A DNA stretch of 64,000 bases from Glebionis coronaria (lineage: Eukaryota; Streptophyta; Magnoliopsida; Asterales; Asteraceae). Shown here in pieces: positions 38,428 through 50,351 of this stretch. The stretch is from NCBI GenBank assembly GCA_025667525.1, contig CM046877.1, positions 34,182,255-34,246,254 of the forward strand. The letters are read 5' to 3'. Both the position numbers and the translations under genes were made by a program. The notes under the pieces are model-generated. The model searched no databases. It saw only the letters and a list, made by a program, of their open reading frames with translations, and was not told the origin of the DNA. Within the stretch, counting starts at the first letter, position 1; the number at the start of each line of letters is the position of its first letter.

Positions 38428-38843
38428 TTTATGATGTATCTGTTTTCGTGTTTATGAGTCAATTATCGTTTTAATATCCATGTTTAATTAAGCGCGTGTT
38501 TAAGTGTCCGTGTAGAATAAAGCTATTTTTAGGCGTGTCTGTTTGTAAGCCTCAATGAATGTTAACAATTTTTAATTAATATTAACAATGAATGTTAACA
38601 ATTATCAGTGAATATTAACTTTTGGCGGGAAAACATTGGCGGGAAAAATGTTGGCGGGAAAACATTGACGGGAAAATTTAACTATTTCTCTCACTTTTTT
38701 TTTATCATAAAAAGACATATAAATTTTTTTTAATGGTAAAATAGTATTTTAATTTTAAGAACTATATTTTATATATATATATTATAATTTTAATACATTA
38801 AATATAAAATATTAAACATTGCATGTGGGAATCCTAAAAGTAT

Positions 38844-39250
38844 CCCCAGCGACATGTCGCTTAGGAAACTTTTGTTTGTTGTTTGTAAAAAAAGTGCGTT
38901 AATGAAAATCTTTATGGAGGGAATCCTGAAAGTATCCCCAGCGACATGTCGGGTGTCGCTGGAGAAACTTTGTAACATTGAATAAACAATCCATTAACAC
39001 TAATCACTCTGATTAGTCTATGAAAAAAGTTTCCCCAGCGACATGTCGCTTGGGAAAACTAGGCGGGATAATCTCCCGCTTACTTTTTTGTTGAAGTATT
39101 TGGTCAAACTTTAGTCAACTTTTCCCCAGCGACATGTCGCTGGGGAAACATTTCGATATAATTTGGTCAAAATTTCTACGAGCAAAGTTGCCACGTCGGA
39201 CTCGTTTTGTCGTTTAGTGGGTTTTCCCCAACGACATCATGTCGCTGGGG
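38844..39250. repeat. Right subterminal palindromes of the CACTA element
   Basis: Five palindromes start at 38844, 38936, 39033, 39124 and 39226. The second carries a 6-base insertion (GGGTGTCGC) and the fifth a 3-base insertion (ATC) at the centre. Confidence 0.9.
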
Positions 39251-39289
39251 ACAACCTCGATTGGGAAGGGCTGGATTGTTGTAGTGTGT

Positions 39290-39778
39290 TATGTTCTTCA
39301 GGGAAGTCAAGTAGATATATTTTAAGCGCTAGATATGTTAAACGTCTCCTTTTAGTTTGCACATGTTAGTTTTTGTTACTGTTTACTTGTACAAAACTAG
39401 GATGGATCCGCGCAATGCGGCGACGAGTACTTATCATTTTTTAGGCTAATGAATATTAATCTCTTATGCATTAAGTTTGTATTGTTAAAGTTATAAAAAA
39501 TAAAAATAAAAATCTCTAAATTTTAAAAAAATTAATAGTTAATAAAAATATAGTAAAATGATTATTGAATTAAAGAGCATTAAATTTTAGAAAATATGGT
39601 AAAATTAGATTATAAAAATAATAAATAAATAAAAAGATTTTTTAATTTAAAAGAAAATATGTTATTTAAGTAGGTTGTTACAAAAGTTAGTTACAAAAGG
39701 TTGTTAGAAAGGGTTATAGTATATAATGTTGATAAAGATATCAACAATTTGCTTTATTTAATGATTTAAGTTCATTTG
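39290..39778. other. AT-rich intergenic DNA
   Basis: Nothing coding is seen. A GC-rich motif CCGCGCAATGCGGCG at about 39398-39412 resembles hairpins found in plant Helitrons. Confidence 0.5.
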
Positions 39779-40526
39779 GATACCAAACTTATCTAAGATA
39801 TGAGGGGACTCATCCCCACCATCCATCTCCATCTCATCCAAGGGCTGAGATTAAATCCCTAATTTACACTGCAAGGGTATTTCGGTCATTTCACAATCTA
39901 CTATATAATGTTTTTTCTTCTTTCTTCTCTCACAAAAAACACACATCGGATATATCTTTCTCTCTCTACCCCTGATTACTTTATCTCTCTACCCCCGATC
40001 CACCATTAATCCATCATTAATTAATCATGAATCCATCAAAACGTGATCATGATGAATCCATGACGAATTCATCACGAACATCTATAATCACGAATTGATT
40101 CATCCATCAGCAGGTTTGATTAGTATGTACTCTTATTTTTAGCTTATTTGGTTTAAATAAGCTTATCATTAGCCTTTAATTAGATTATTGTGAACGAATC
40201 TTGTTGGATTGATTGTTCTTAATTACAAGCTAAGTTCTTAGATGAGAAGTTATGAATAAGTTATGAAGTAGGATTAATAAGCTTGTTAGTTTGAATAAGC
40301 TTATGAATAAGCTTTTTTAATAAGAGTAGAGTTATGGATAAGCTTTGTAAATTAGATGATTTGAATTTATTGTGTTTATTATAAGATAGCTTATTAGATT
40401 ATTTCAATGAGCTATACGTTTTTGTGAATAAGATAGTTATGAATAAGCTTATTTTCATGTTAATAAGCTGTATTATTATGATATTTTTTTTAACTTTCTG
40501 ATGGTATTATAGATGATGTACATTTC

Positions 40527-41612
40527 TTATCATATATGATAGATATATCATATATGATAACTGATGATATATCATATATGATATATCATAAAAATCATAA
40601 GAAAAAACAGATTTTGTATGAGTATCTTTTAGAAAATCTGTATAAACTCTTGAAACCTACCTTCTATCATATATATGAGTAATTCATTTTGGTATTAAAA
40701 GTTTGCATAATATGTTTTTTTTTCTTCTTTTATAAATGCAGTTAAACAGAGATGGTGTGATTGCTCTATTTGGAGCAAAGGAGAGATGTATGTTGATTAT
40801 AACAAGAGGATGTGCACGGATATATTTTAAGGATCACGACGGAGTATGCGTTGTTCATGAATTCATCACGAATATGTTTTAAAGAAGTGAAGGATGTTGA
40901 TTATTACAAGAGGATGTGCATGGATATGCTTTAAGGATCAAGATTAAGTAGACGTTATTCTGAATGAATTCATCATTTGAAATATGTTTGCATTTTTTGA
41001 TTTTGTATAAATGGTTATCATATATGATATCAGATGTATATCATATATGATTTTACATTAGGTTATGTTCTGTTTGAATTATCATATATGATTATGTTCA
41101 AAAGTATATTTTTTATGTTATGAACAAGTGTTTAGTTATTAATTGTGCATACTTTTTGTTGTAATCATGAATTCATCAGATTCTTTGTTTAATATATCCA
41201 AGTTTTCTTTAAGTATCATATATGATAATGCATTATCATATATGATAGTGCATTATCATATATGGCTTAATTTATCAAACCATAATGACATAATACCAAC
41301 AAAGTTAATCATATTAACAAGACGTTGTACCAGATACCAATGGATTATAAAATTATCCATATACTTCAAAACTCCATTAGGAGATTACAAAGAAAAAACA
41401 AACAATAAACGTAAAAAATTCTTTCTTCTTCACTAAGCTTCTTGGCCTTTTGGATGCTTGTAATATTCAACATGTCTTGTAAACAGCTTCCTCTACACAA
41501 AAAAAGAAGATTTAATTCAATTTTCAAGCACTAATCATATATGATATATTTGATCATATATGATATTTTAGCTTATATCATATATGATATAGTATATCAT
41601 ATATGATACTTC
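40527..41612. repeat. Cluster of ATCATATATGAT palindromes
   Basis: About twelve perfect or near-perfect copies of ATCATATATGAT, often as TATCATATATGATA, at about 40527, 40546, 40570, 41007, 41037, 41080, 41216, 41233, 41252 (partial), 41527, 41545, 41576 and 41596. They fall in groups near the two inner flanks and in the middle. I did not notice this word outside this element. Confidence 0.85.
40791..40998. repeat. 104-bp tandem duplication
   Basis: Two adjacent units from 40791 and 40895, each with TGTTGATTAT(A/T)ACAAGAGG, GGATAT and TTTTAAGGATCA or CTTTAAGGATCA, ending in ATTCATCA. It lies in the centre of the inverted-repeat element. Confidence 0.8.
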
Positions 41613-42169
41613 ACAAACATGTCATACTAAATCTGTTCAGCGATATCAAGCCATAAAACCTTATAATTCACGAAAATAAGCTAATAAGTTAGTTTATAAT
41701 TCATCATAATAAAGATGATGATAATCTATAAGCTTATTCACATTAATTAGCTTTAAATTCACGTAGTTTCTCAAATAAGCTAGAAAAGAATAAGATGAAT
41801 TATAAGCTTATTCACATCGAATAAGCTAAAAAAAGATTAATCAAAATAAATCGAATGAACTTTACCTTATTTATGAAGTGGATGATCGATTTACGAAAGT
41901 GGGTGATCGATGCGTTTGATGTTTGTGTTGATAAATTAAGATGTAAATATGTGTACATGTGTGTGTTTTAGTGTGTGTTTTAGAGAGAAGAAGGAAAAAG
42001 AAAGAGATCGATCCAGATTTGGGATGTAGAAGTGGGAGGGGTGTTAGGTGGGAGGGGTAAAATGACGAAACTACCCCTCCGTTTTTTTTTGTTTTTAATC
42101 TGGGCTGTTGGATGAGATGAGATGGACGGTCCATATTTGTCCCCTTGTATCTAAAAGATACAAGGTATC

Positions 42170-42890
42170 TTAAATAACCGGACTCTTATTTAATATGAAA
42201 AATATCTGAATTTTCAGCCTTATTTTAAGAAGGTCCCAAATGGTTTATAAAGTACTATAGATAATGTTAAACCATTTGTTTTACTGTTAGATTTTTGTTT
42301 GGATTATTAGTACCAATTCCCGATCACGTTCAGCCCCTCTTAACTATAAACTATAAATTACGTTCAGCCCCTCTTAACTATAAACTATAAATAATGGCTC
42401 CGCGAATATGCGGAAGTGTGGTTTTTATATGCTGCACAAGCTAAAGGTATGAAGTGTGTGAGATAATTTGTGGTATAATATTGAGAGAATCTTAAAAAAT
42501 GCCATTATAAAAAAACAAAAAAAGTATGATCACCCCTGTAATCACCGTATCTAAGTTCTATCATCTGCATTGTGTTTTGATACTTCTTGAGCTAATGAAC
42601 TAATATTGGTCTGAAGAAGAGTAACATGTTTAGATATGCTTTGCTAAACAGTAAGTAGAGTTAGTCACACATATATGAGAAAATCAGCATTGTCTAGTCA
42701 AGGGATAAGTTGAACCAAGTGCATAAATAAATTTTCATTCACGACTGACAAATCCAAAGTAGAGTAAACACTTGTCTAAATCATCATCAAGTCCATTGCA
42801 GAATATTAAGAAAAAAACAAGGTAATTTAACCACTAATTACGATATGGAAAACGGCATCACATTATTAACCGAGAGCAGATCCCTTGTTA
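42170..42890. other. Intergenic DNA downstream of the HMA-like gene
   Basis: Contains a 34-bp tandem duplication at 42327-42393 (CGTTCAGCCCCTCTTAACTA and following bases twice) and a CCGCG-AATA-TGCGG motif at about 42400. The last 200 bases probably include the 3' UTR of the gene at 42891-43914. Confidence 0.6.
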
Positions 42891-43914
42891 TTATGGTTTG
42901 TCCCGTGGTGGAGATGACTGCATACTGGTGGCCGCACATGGCTGAGAATTTTCTGTATAACCTTCGCCCTGCCCCTTATTATAAGGGTAGTTCTGCAATG
43001 ATAGAAAAGTAAAAAACATAAAAATATGTTTTAGCAGACGATATTATCATAGATACTGGCTAAGAATTGAATGATTAGCATGACTAACAAGATTGAAAAA
43101 CTAACCACGAATGAAGGGAATACAGGGTATGGAAGGAATGAAGGGTACAATGCACGCCAATAATGTATACGTTTCGACTTAATTCCTGGTACCGAGAGAT
43201 GCTTCTGAAGTGTGTCTGGTTCACTGCTCCAACCCCAAATATCCGATGTCCCATCATCCTTCTTTTGAATAGAATGAGCTCCTTTAATAATCTGCTGCAG
43301 TTTTTTTATCCAATCTTTATCATCAGCAGATTCAGCAGGCACATTAATATTGAAGTTCTGCAATGAACAAGAAACATAGCAATATTAATAAAAAAAAATA
43401 TTTCTAAAAAGGGTCGGAAATAAATCATTAATAAAAAATAAAAAAATAAAAAAAACACTAACAAGGTATTGCTCGGGCTCTCCATATTGCCAATGCAATA
43501 GCTGTACTCTTTTTCCTTCTTTCTGCAGACATGTCATAAGCTTGTTTGGTTCCGCGTAACACCATACATATAGCCTCCCATCGTCCGTCATTCGGACACT
43601 TTTGATTCCTTTAATATGACCAACCAACAGACCAAAAAGAAAGAAAACAAGTTAGCAGACAAATTATGTATGGAAAGTTACAGGTAGATAGCTAAATCGA
43701 AAACATGCATATACTTTGAACACTTTTCCCAATCTTGGACATTGTTTTACACAAATCAGCTTTATTCCCGATAAGGGTGAAGTTCTGCGATGATAAAGAG
43801 TGACAAAAACATAATAGTATTAGAAGAAGATTGACAGAGAAACTATATAGTTCATGTTTAGTATTAGTTGTGAAAAAAAAAACTGACAATCGAGTTTTCC
43901 TTCTTCGTTTCCAT
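42891..43914 (-). CDS. Five-exon gene for a small protein with two HMA-like domains lacking CxxC
   Basis: Exons on the minus strand: 43888-43914, 43724-43784 (or 43715-43784), 43463-43608, 43106-43357 and 42991-42891 with splice at 42992. All introns are about 100 bp and run GT to AG; phases are consistent and give 195 or 198 residues ending in TAA at 42891-42893. Domain 1 (NFTLIGNKADLCKTM, IKSVRMTDDGRLYVWCYAEP, LQKEGKRVQLLHW) and domain 2 (NFNINVPAE, KDWIKKLQQIIKG, DIWGWSSEPDTLQKHL, KRIHYW) both have the beta-alpha-beta-beta-alpha-beta pattern of heavy-metal-associated domains, but neither has the copper-binding CxxC. A role in metal transfer is thus unlikely; protein binding is possible. 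A polar tail with NYPYNKGQGEGY follows. An in-frame upstream ATG at 43950 would add 12 residues (MFFCSKRSASAS). Confidence 0.65.
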
Positions 43915-43999
43915 GGATGCCGAAGCAGACCTTTTGCTACAAAAAAACATATTCGGGTTTATTGAATGGATTGTGAAGATGAAGATGACATGATATTAA

Positions 44000-44007
44000 T
44001 ATTTATA
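44000..44007 (-). promoter_or_regulatory. Possible TATA box of the HMA-like gene
   Basis: Minus-strand TATAAATA lies 50 bases upstream of the ATG at 43950 and 86 bases upstream of the ATG at 43914. That allows transcription to start near 43970, upstream of both candidate starts. Confidence 0.45.
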
Positions 44008-44312
44008 GTAGATGGCATACACGGATTATAGAAATTAGAAAGTAAATCTTCTGATTTTGGCAACTTAATCTTATTTTTCATTCGCTTCTATTCTTAAAGT
44101 CTGATATCAAGATCTCTCCATATAATTTCCCTATAATAGAATGAAAAGCAAGTCTAAAACCAAAATTAGAAGATTTGGGTCGATTATATCTCACTAGTTA
44201 AATAGAATTCACGTTGCATATTTTAATTCTTTAGATTAATGACAATATTTTTCATTATATGATTGTGATGATAAAATATTTAATGAGCAATAATTTTGGG
44301 TTCTTAAAAACA

Positions 44313-44724
44313 AATACCATTTTATTTATAGTGTAAGGTTATTTTCAAAATCAAATAAATGTATAGTGCGAGAACCATCTTTATACTATTAACAATGCAT
44401 ATGTATTTTCATTATTATGTTTAAATGATCATTTAATAATTATTTTATTGCTTATAGATCCGAGTACGATGAGTGATATCAAGAGTGCACATGTATTTTC
44501 ATATTCTCCTAAAAAAGATAGTTATAATACATACAAAACAAATACATATGCATGGTCCTAAGATACATGTTCCCAATGACTTACATAATAAAAATTTATG
44601 TATTTCTACCTAATGAACTAAACCGATGAATATACATGTGCATTTGAAGAGTAAAATCGTGGTTCTCGCAGTTCTGTACATTTATTTGATTCTGAAAATA
44701 ACCTCACCATTTATTTATATAAGG
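44313..44724. mobile_element. MITE-like inverted repeat, about 410 bp
   Basis: The left arm (44313-44378) and the reverse complement of the right arm (44659-44724) share AGGTTATTTTCA(A/G)AATCA, AATAAATGTA and TGCGAGAACCA. The loop has no coding capacity. Target duplications were not resolved. Confidence 0.65.
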
Positions 44725-44744
44725 TTATGTTTTATGGACACGGG

Positions 44745-44935
44745 TGTTCAAGAAATCTATGAAACCGACAAAGTGAGTCGAGTGACCACGAAAAAGGATA
44801 GCCAAGAAACCAAAACCAGAAAAGCACGAAGCCGGAAATACCCTATCAATATCACTGTTCGGTTTCGATTTTTTATTTTCAATATCGGCGGTTACCCGAT
44901 CCAACCATGTTTAATACATGCCAGTCGTGGTTAAC
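44745..44935 (+). repeat. Dispersed repeat, partner of 36455-36650
   Basis: Inverted relative to the copy at 36455-36650, with the same run of shared words. An open frame crosses it but is not conserved between the two copies. Confidence 0.7.
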
Positions 44936-44999
44936 TTAGATGCTTTGTTGTTGTGTTGAATTGAATTGTACATTAAACTTTGTTATAGAGTTGTAATGC

Positions 45000-46500
45000 A
45001 TATATTTATAAAACTAGCCGAATACCCGCGCATAGCGGCGAAAATTGCATAGCGAGAGATAATTAACGATACACAATGTTGTGGTAAGATCCAACTAACT
45101 GAAATTGCATTAACATGTGGCAGATAATTAACAATACGCTATGTTGTGACAATTTAGTTCATGTAAATTCTTTGAGAGTGCGATAATCACTTTTTAATAA
45201 AAGTTTTGCCTTTGTCAAAAGAGAAATGAGTCACCAACAATTGAAAGTGGATACTCATGAAAAATAACCATAAAAATCACTTTTGAAAGTGTGGTCGTAA
45301 AAGAAATTAGTTGAATAATAAGCATAACTTATGAATTGAGCTATTTATATTCAAGCATAACCATATGTGGTATATATTTTCGACATATATTTTCACTAAA
45401 AAACTATTAAGGTCCAAAACTGATGAATTAAGCTTGGAGGTGATCTTTGTGATATCAATAAGTATTTGTATACGATAATCACACTCGAGCAAGCCGACAA
45501 TCAAAGTGTAAAATAGGAATTTTGTACTACATTCTACACGTTGGGCCTAGTTCTTAATTTGTGATAGGCACTGAGATCTTTCTATGCTCTGGTTGTAGAA
45601 CCTGTAATGGCTGTCTACGATGTTGGTAGTTTTTGGTGCATGTTGGTTAACCCGGAACACCTCTTGTCCAAGCTATATCCTTTTTTTTGAAATAGAATGT
45701 CAAGTACTTTTTCAGTAAAGCTTCATAATATATATGATTTTAGAAACAAGGGCTTCCTACACAGAGAGTAATTTAGAAAATTATAAAAACCATGAGATCT
45801 AGTTAACTATGTTGTTGGCTATTAGGTTACTGCATTTCAAACAACAATATATACGCTTTAGATTCATATGACCAACATTAGCGTTACTACATTTAATGTG
45901 TTTGTTTACCTGATATTCCGAGTAATCTGACCAACATTAGCATTACTGTTTAAGAGAAATCTGACCAAAATATATATGCTATTAGGTTACTTCATTGAAG
46001 ATATTTCTTTACCTGATATTTCAAGAAATGTTTCTCCGAAAAAGCCATTGTTGCCTCCTCGTTGTCAAAATTGAGTCATGCATCACCAACATTAGTGTAT
46101 ATGTCTCATGTTCATGTCCAAATCATCAAAGGATTGTCCCACCTAAAACATGTAAAGATTCGTTATTGAACTATTGTAAAAATGTTCGAAGAAAAGCATA
46201 ACAATGCAATAAAATTTAACGACATAATAGATGCTTAATCATACCATCATAAAACATCAGGAAAAAATCGTTTTGTTTAACTTTTAAAATAAAATTAAAG
46301 GTTTTGTATAAGCTGATAACCCGATTTTTTATTAAAACAAAAACATACAAAATTCTTGTCATGTGATAAAATTAAAACTAATTTCTTGAGCAAAAATTCT
46401 ACATAGAATAAGTGGTTTCATTTTCTTTAGGTTGGTTAACAAGTTGCCCGTCTCATATCTTAATAGATAAAAAAACTAAACATAAACAACATGTTAAGAT
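45000..46500. other. Intergenic DNA with a Helitron-like GC motif
   Basis: ACCCGCGCATAGCGGCG at about 45021-45037 stands out in AT-rich sequence. Around 45815-46030 short words (GCTATTAGGTTACT, CTGACCAACATTAGC, TTTACCTGATATT) are repeated. No gene is supported. Confidence 0.45.
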
Positions 46501-46504
46501 CAAT

Positions 46505-48780
46505 TCAATTGTTGAAGTAAGTAAATAAGATGTTTAACATATTACCATAATCTAATGCACCACTGTGAGGGGTTTCATAGTTACAAACACCAAATGAAAC
46601 ACACCCACTCATGGCATGGTCTTCAAAATATGGATATACATGTTGGCTTTGCACAAATGTGTTTAAGTGAGTACTTTTAGCATGTATTGTCGCCATACGC
46701 GTAGACGACGTAAACATGATCTTTTAATTGTAACCAACCAAGATATGGCCAACACCTGAGTAAATAAAGGAAGCATGAACATTAGCATAAAATAGTAGAC
46801 TTTATAAAAAACAAATGTTTGCTAAAAAAATACTTGGCCTATATATCCTTTCAATGTTGTTGATGTGATGAGTTGAGCTGGTGCATTCAATGTTGCATGG
46901 TCGTACGATGCTACTCCCTATTGCAAACAACCATCACACACAACATCTTTTGTCACAGACTTACAAATCCTACAGGTGTTAACCACAAGTGGTGGACCAT
47001 CTGTTGTCTCAAAAATTCCTTTTCATAATGTTGTTTGAGACTACGTATGACAGTCATTTAAAAGAGAGGTATTTTAAGACACTAAGATGAAAAATCGGTA
47101 CATAACCCCAAGTATATATTACGGACTCGACAATCATAAGATCGTTTACTCCATAGTTTTAAAACGTAAATGCATACAACCTAACAAAAACCATAATGAA
47201 TGTATCCTAGTTTGGGATCCTATCCTAAATGTTTATAGAGCTTCGTCCTTCTCTCATTATGAAAGGACAACTCGTACATGCACATATGGGACCAGGAAGG
47301 TAGGTAATAATATACAATTAAGCACATAATCACATCACACATGCAAGTTTTACTATAACATGTACAATGTCATCACGCCATAGTAACATGGATTAACTTT
47401 CTATAAAAACCTACTGCTACAGTATAAACAGATCCAAGTAAATATTCCTAGCGCACTTGAATGTCATGGTTTGGCTTCGCAATGTTGCGAGTATTCTACT
47501 ACTATTGTAAATTATCGTTCCACATCGGTATGTGATAAGACATTTAAGTCCCTTCCATATATAAGCTCGTAACTAATAATCTACAAGTATCCTTTCACCA
47601 TGGTTTTCGGCTTTAATGATGTTACAACTATGATTTGTCATGTTCCTATTTAGCTAATGCTACAGTCTAGAAAGAAAAATTAAATCTAACCTTCCTATAT
47701 ATCACAAATTGATTTTTCGCATTTCATATCCTAAATTTAAGACCAATCCATATTCTAAACATCAATTTTTGTAGCTATTATGATATAACAGATGTTAGGC
47801 AATATTAGGATAATATCCGTTTTAGGAACACTCTTAGGTGAACCTAAAACAATGTGGCCATAGTCACTTCCATAATTTCTTAGGAAAATATACTTCATAA
47901 TCACAATAGCTATTCCCTCATATATGAAAGAACATATCTCAAGCTATATAAAAAATTTCTATTTAATGGATCTGAAAGATTTAACACATTTCGATCAACT
48001 ATAAACAAAAAAAATCGAAGCCTTCACTACATTTTTTACAAACATTCAGTCTAACATTTGGTGTGTAACCAATGTTATCAACAATCTTGATTTTACATAT
48101 TTCAGTTGCAAATAAGGTGGTTATCAAGCACACAAAGATCAATTATAATATATCATTACGCATAAGCACATAAGCAGCCTAAAAATTAAGATTTTAAAAA
48201 ATATTTTTCGAGGTTGCTTGTTTCAAGATTAATTATAATGTATCATCGTTAGGGTTCATTATAGTAGATAGCTGCATTAAGGGTAGTTGGGATTCCAAAA
48301 AGCTCACTGGAAAAGATTAAGAAAATTATGAAAAACCCGAATAGTAGTAATTAAGAATCCGACTACAACATCAAGAAGAATCGTCATGCGCCGGTCGTAT
48401 GCCTCCGATAGTACAAATGAATGTGAAAGTGCCCGATTATACTAAAAAAGGAATAGTTCTTACATAATTGATTATATTCATCATCATTCACATCTTCATC
48501 TCCATCACCTAAAATTCGGAACCAACAAAAACAAAACCAACTTTAATAAAACTGATTATTACTACAAAGATATATACTCTTCTAAAAACAATGCCAAACA
48601 TCTAGATCTATAAATGCTCCCAAAACATGAATTAAAAATAATTTGTACCTCATCTGACATGAACGAAGCAACATCAGGCGCATACGCAACCAAGGCAGTA
48701 GCACGACCAAAACCTTGTAACCAATTTTTTCAAACATAACCCATCTTGTGAAACTTAAAGATCCTGAAAATCAACAATCC
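46505..48780 (-). pseudogene. Possible eroded multi-exon gene, unidentified
   Basis: Minus-strand islands look coding: WLQGFGRATALVAYAPDVAS with FMSDE then a GT donor near 48655; GDGDEDVNDDEYNQL between AG and GT near 48508-48460; RICKSVTKDVVCDGCLQ near 46985-46920, followed by SYDHATLNAPAQLITST. Between them are stops and AT-rich DNA. The CxxC-x7-CxxC spacing might be a zinc-binding fold. I do not recognise the family and cannot link the islands with confidence. Confidence 0.3.
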
Positions 48781-48799
48781 ATAATCAAAACATAAAAGG

Positions 48800-50351
48800 T
48801 AAAACCTCTAATTCTTTTTGTATAAATAAGAAGTATCTTAAATCTAGCACACAAATCCATTTCATGGCTTAATTAACAGTGTAGTTGTCGCAACACACCA
48901 TTTTAACAACAAATCCGCTTGAAAACGCACCAATCCATCAACAGCCGAGAACATCAGCATTGGCAAATCAAAAACAAAACCTAACCAAGACCCACGTAAT
49001 CAAATCAAATAAACTAAACACAACCCATAAAATCTAAAAAAAACCCATAAAATTAAAACAAAATACAACACCAACCTTATCGGATTGTTTGGATTCGTAG
49101 ATGCATTAGTCAGCTTAATTACATAAAAAGTCTGGAAACAACCCAAATCTAGAAACTGCGATTATTTAACAAAATCACAATCAAGATTCTAGATCCAGTA
49201 TTGTGTATAGATTATGAGCTATAAAGTTTTGCCACTCAAAACAACCTAAATAAAAAAATCACCCAAACCAACAATCATTATCACCAATAGAAACTATCTT
49301 GAAACCACCTAAACCACCAAAAGACGGGGCGGATTCGGTGATAATAAAATTATGGTGGCGGCAGAAATTTTTGTGTCTTAGGGTTGAGAGAGTAATGTTT
49401 GTGTGTGTGAGAAATGTATTAATGCGTAGATTGCGAACTTTTCTAAATCTGTGATTGTCAACTACGGAGTAATAAACATGGAAACCTAATAAAAAGATTT
49501 CTAATAAAAATGGGCATACAACCAAATTATGACATACAACTGTCAGGAGAGAATAATAACTAATGCATAAAACAACTTTCCAAGTTTACAATGTTTTTTT
49601 TTTCTGAATGTGTTGAGATTGTAAATAAGGTAATGTTGAGAAAAATTACTAATAATGAAGAGATTTTTGAACATTTGATACAACCTTTATAAGTAGTAGA
49701 GATATCTAGGTGCATTAAATAAAGAGAACATCCAAGTTATTTTGCATATAGAAACACGTAGGGACTTGTTTTGCCAAACAATAAAACATGATTGAGAGAC
49801 TAAAAGTGAAAATATGTCGAAACTATTAACGAGCCCTCATTTCTCGTCTCATAATTCTATTTCTTTATCGCTCTCTCTAGAATTTAAAACCACACTTTAT
49901 TTTTCTAAAATTAACAAACCCTAACAATCTCTAAAATTATCAATTAACCTCTATAAAAAGCTTACAAATCAACTAATAACACATAAATGATTACATTGAT
50001 GAATATAGTAGCTGTTCTCGGAAAGACTCCATCAATTGCATAGTCAAGAGCTTTTGGAAGGTGGTACGACTATTCTAATCATTTATTGAGATGTTTTTTT
50101 AACTATATCTTATGATTTTGCGGTTATTTTTTTATTTTTATGTTTTTGATGATATTTAAGTAGCTTTTTGTGTTTTAATTAACTTAATATGATTTTTCGT
50201 TATACTACTGTTTTATTGTTAATTTTAAATTCTATTGATGGATTCCTGTGATATTGTGATGATTTTGAGCTTTTATATCTGCAATTTATTTCTTACTACG
50301 TATTTAGAAGCTATGTTGAACATTTTTGTGTTTTTTGTTGATTACATTATT
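48800..50351. other. AT-rich DNA without supported genes
   Basis: Open frames here (for example 49259-49525 minus) show no domain and mixed composition. They may be UTR or repeat remnants. Confidence 0.45.

Larger units (their letters stand above)
37623..39286 (+). mobile_element. CACTA transposon, complete, non-autonomous
   Basis: Perfect 13-bp terminal inverted repeats CACTACAACAATC (37623-37635) and its complement (39274-39286), flanked by TGT on both sides (37620-37622 and 39287-39289), the 3-bp target duplication expected for CACTA. Nine copies of a palindrome with core AGCGACATGTCGCT between CCCC and GGGG lie near the two ends: four at 37697-38026 and five at 38844-39250. Such clustered subterminal repeats bind transposase in known CACTA elements. 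It holds part of a GRF zinc-finger gene but no transposase, so it would need help in trans. Confidence 0.93.
39779..42169. mobile_element. Long inverted-repeat element (Mutator-like or foldback)
   Basis: The left end (39779-39905) and the reverse complement of the right end (42045-42169) match in order: GATACC, GGGGAC, ACC(A/G)TCCATCTC, CATCTCATCCAA, AGATTAA and TTTCGTCATTTxAC-like words. Inner flanks are also roughly inverted, with many AATAAGCTTAT words on both sides. About 120-bp imperfect TIRs and the lack of coding sequence suggest a non-autonomous MULE or foldback element. No target duplication was resolved, so ends may be off by 10-15 bases. A cluster of 14-bp palindromes fills the centre. 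Confidence 0.65.

Noticed and set aside
49259..49525. Minus-strand frame of 88 codons
   Set aside because: No domain, mixed composition and no splice context; it is left as unassigned DNA.
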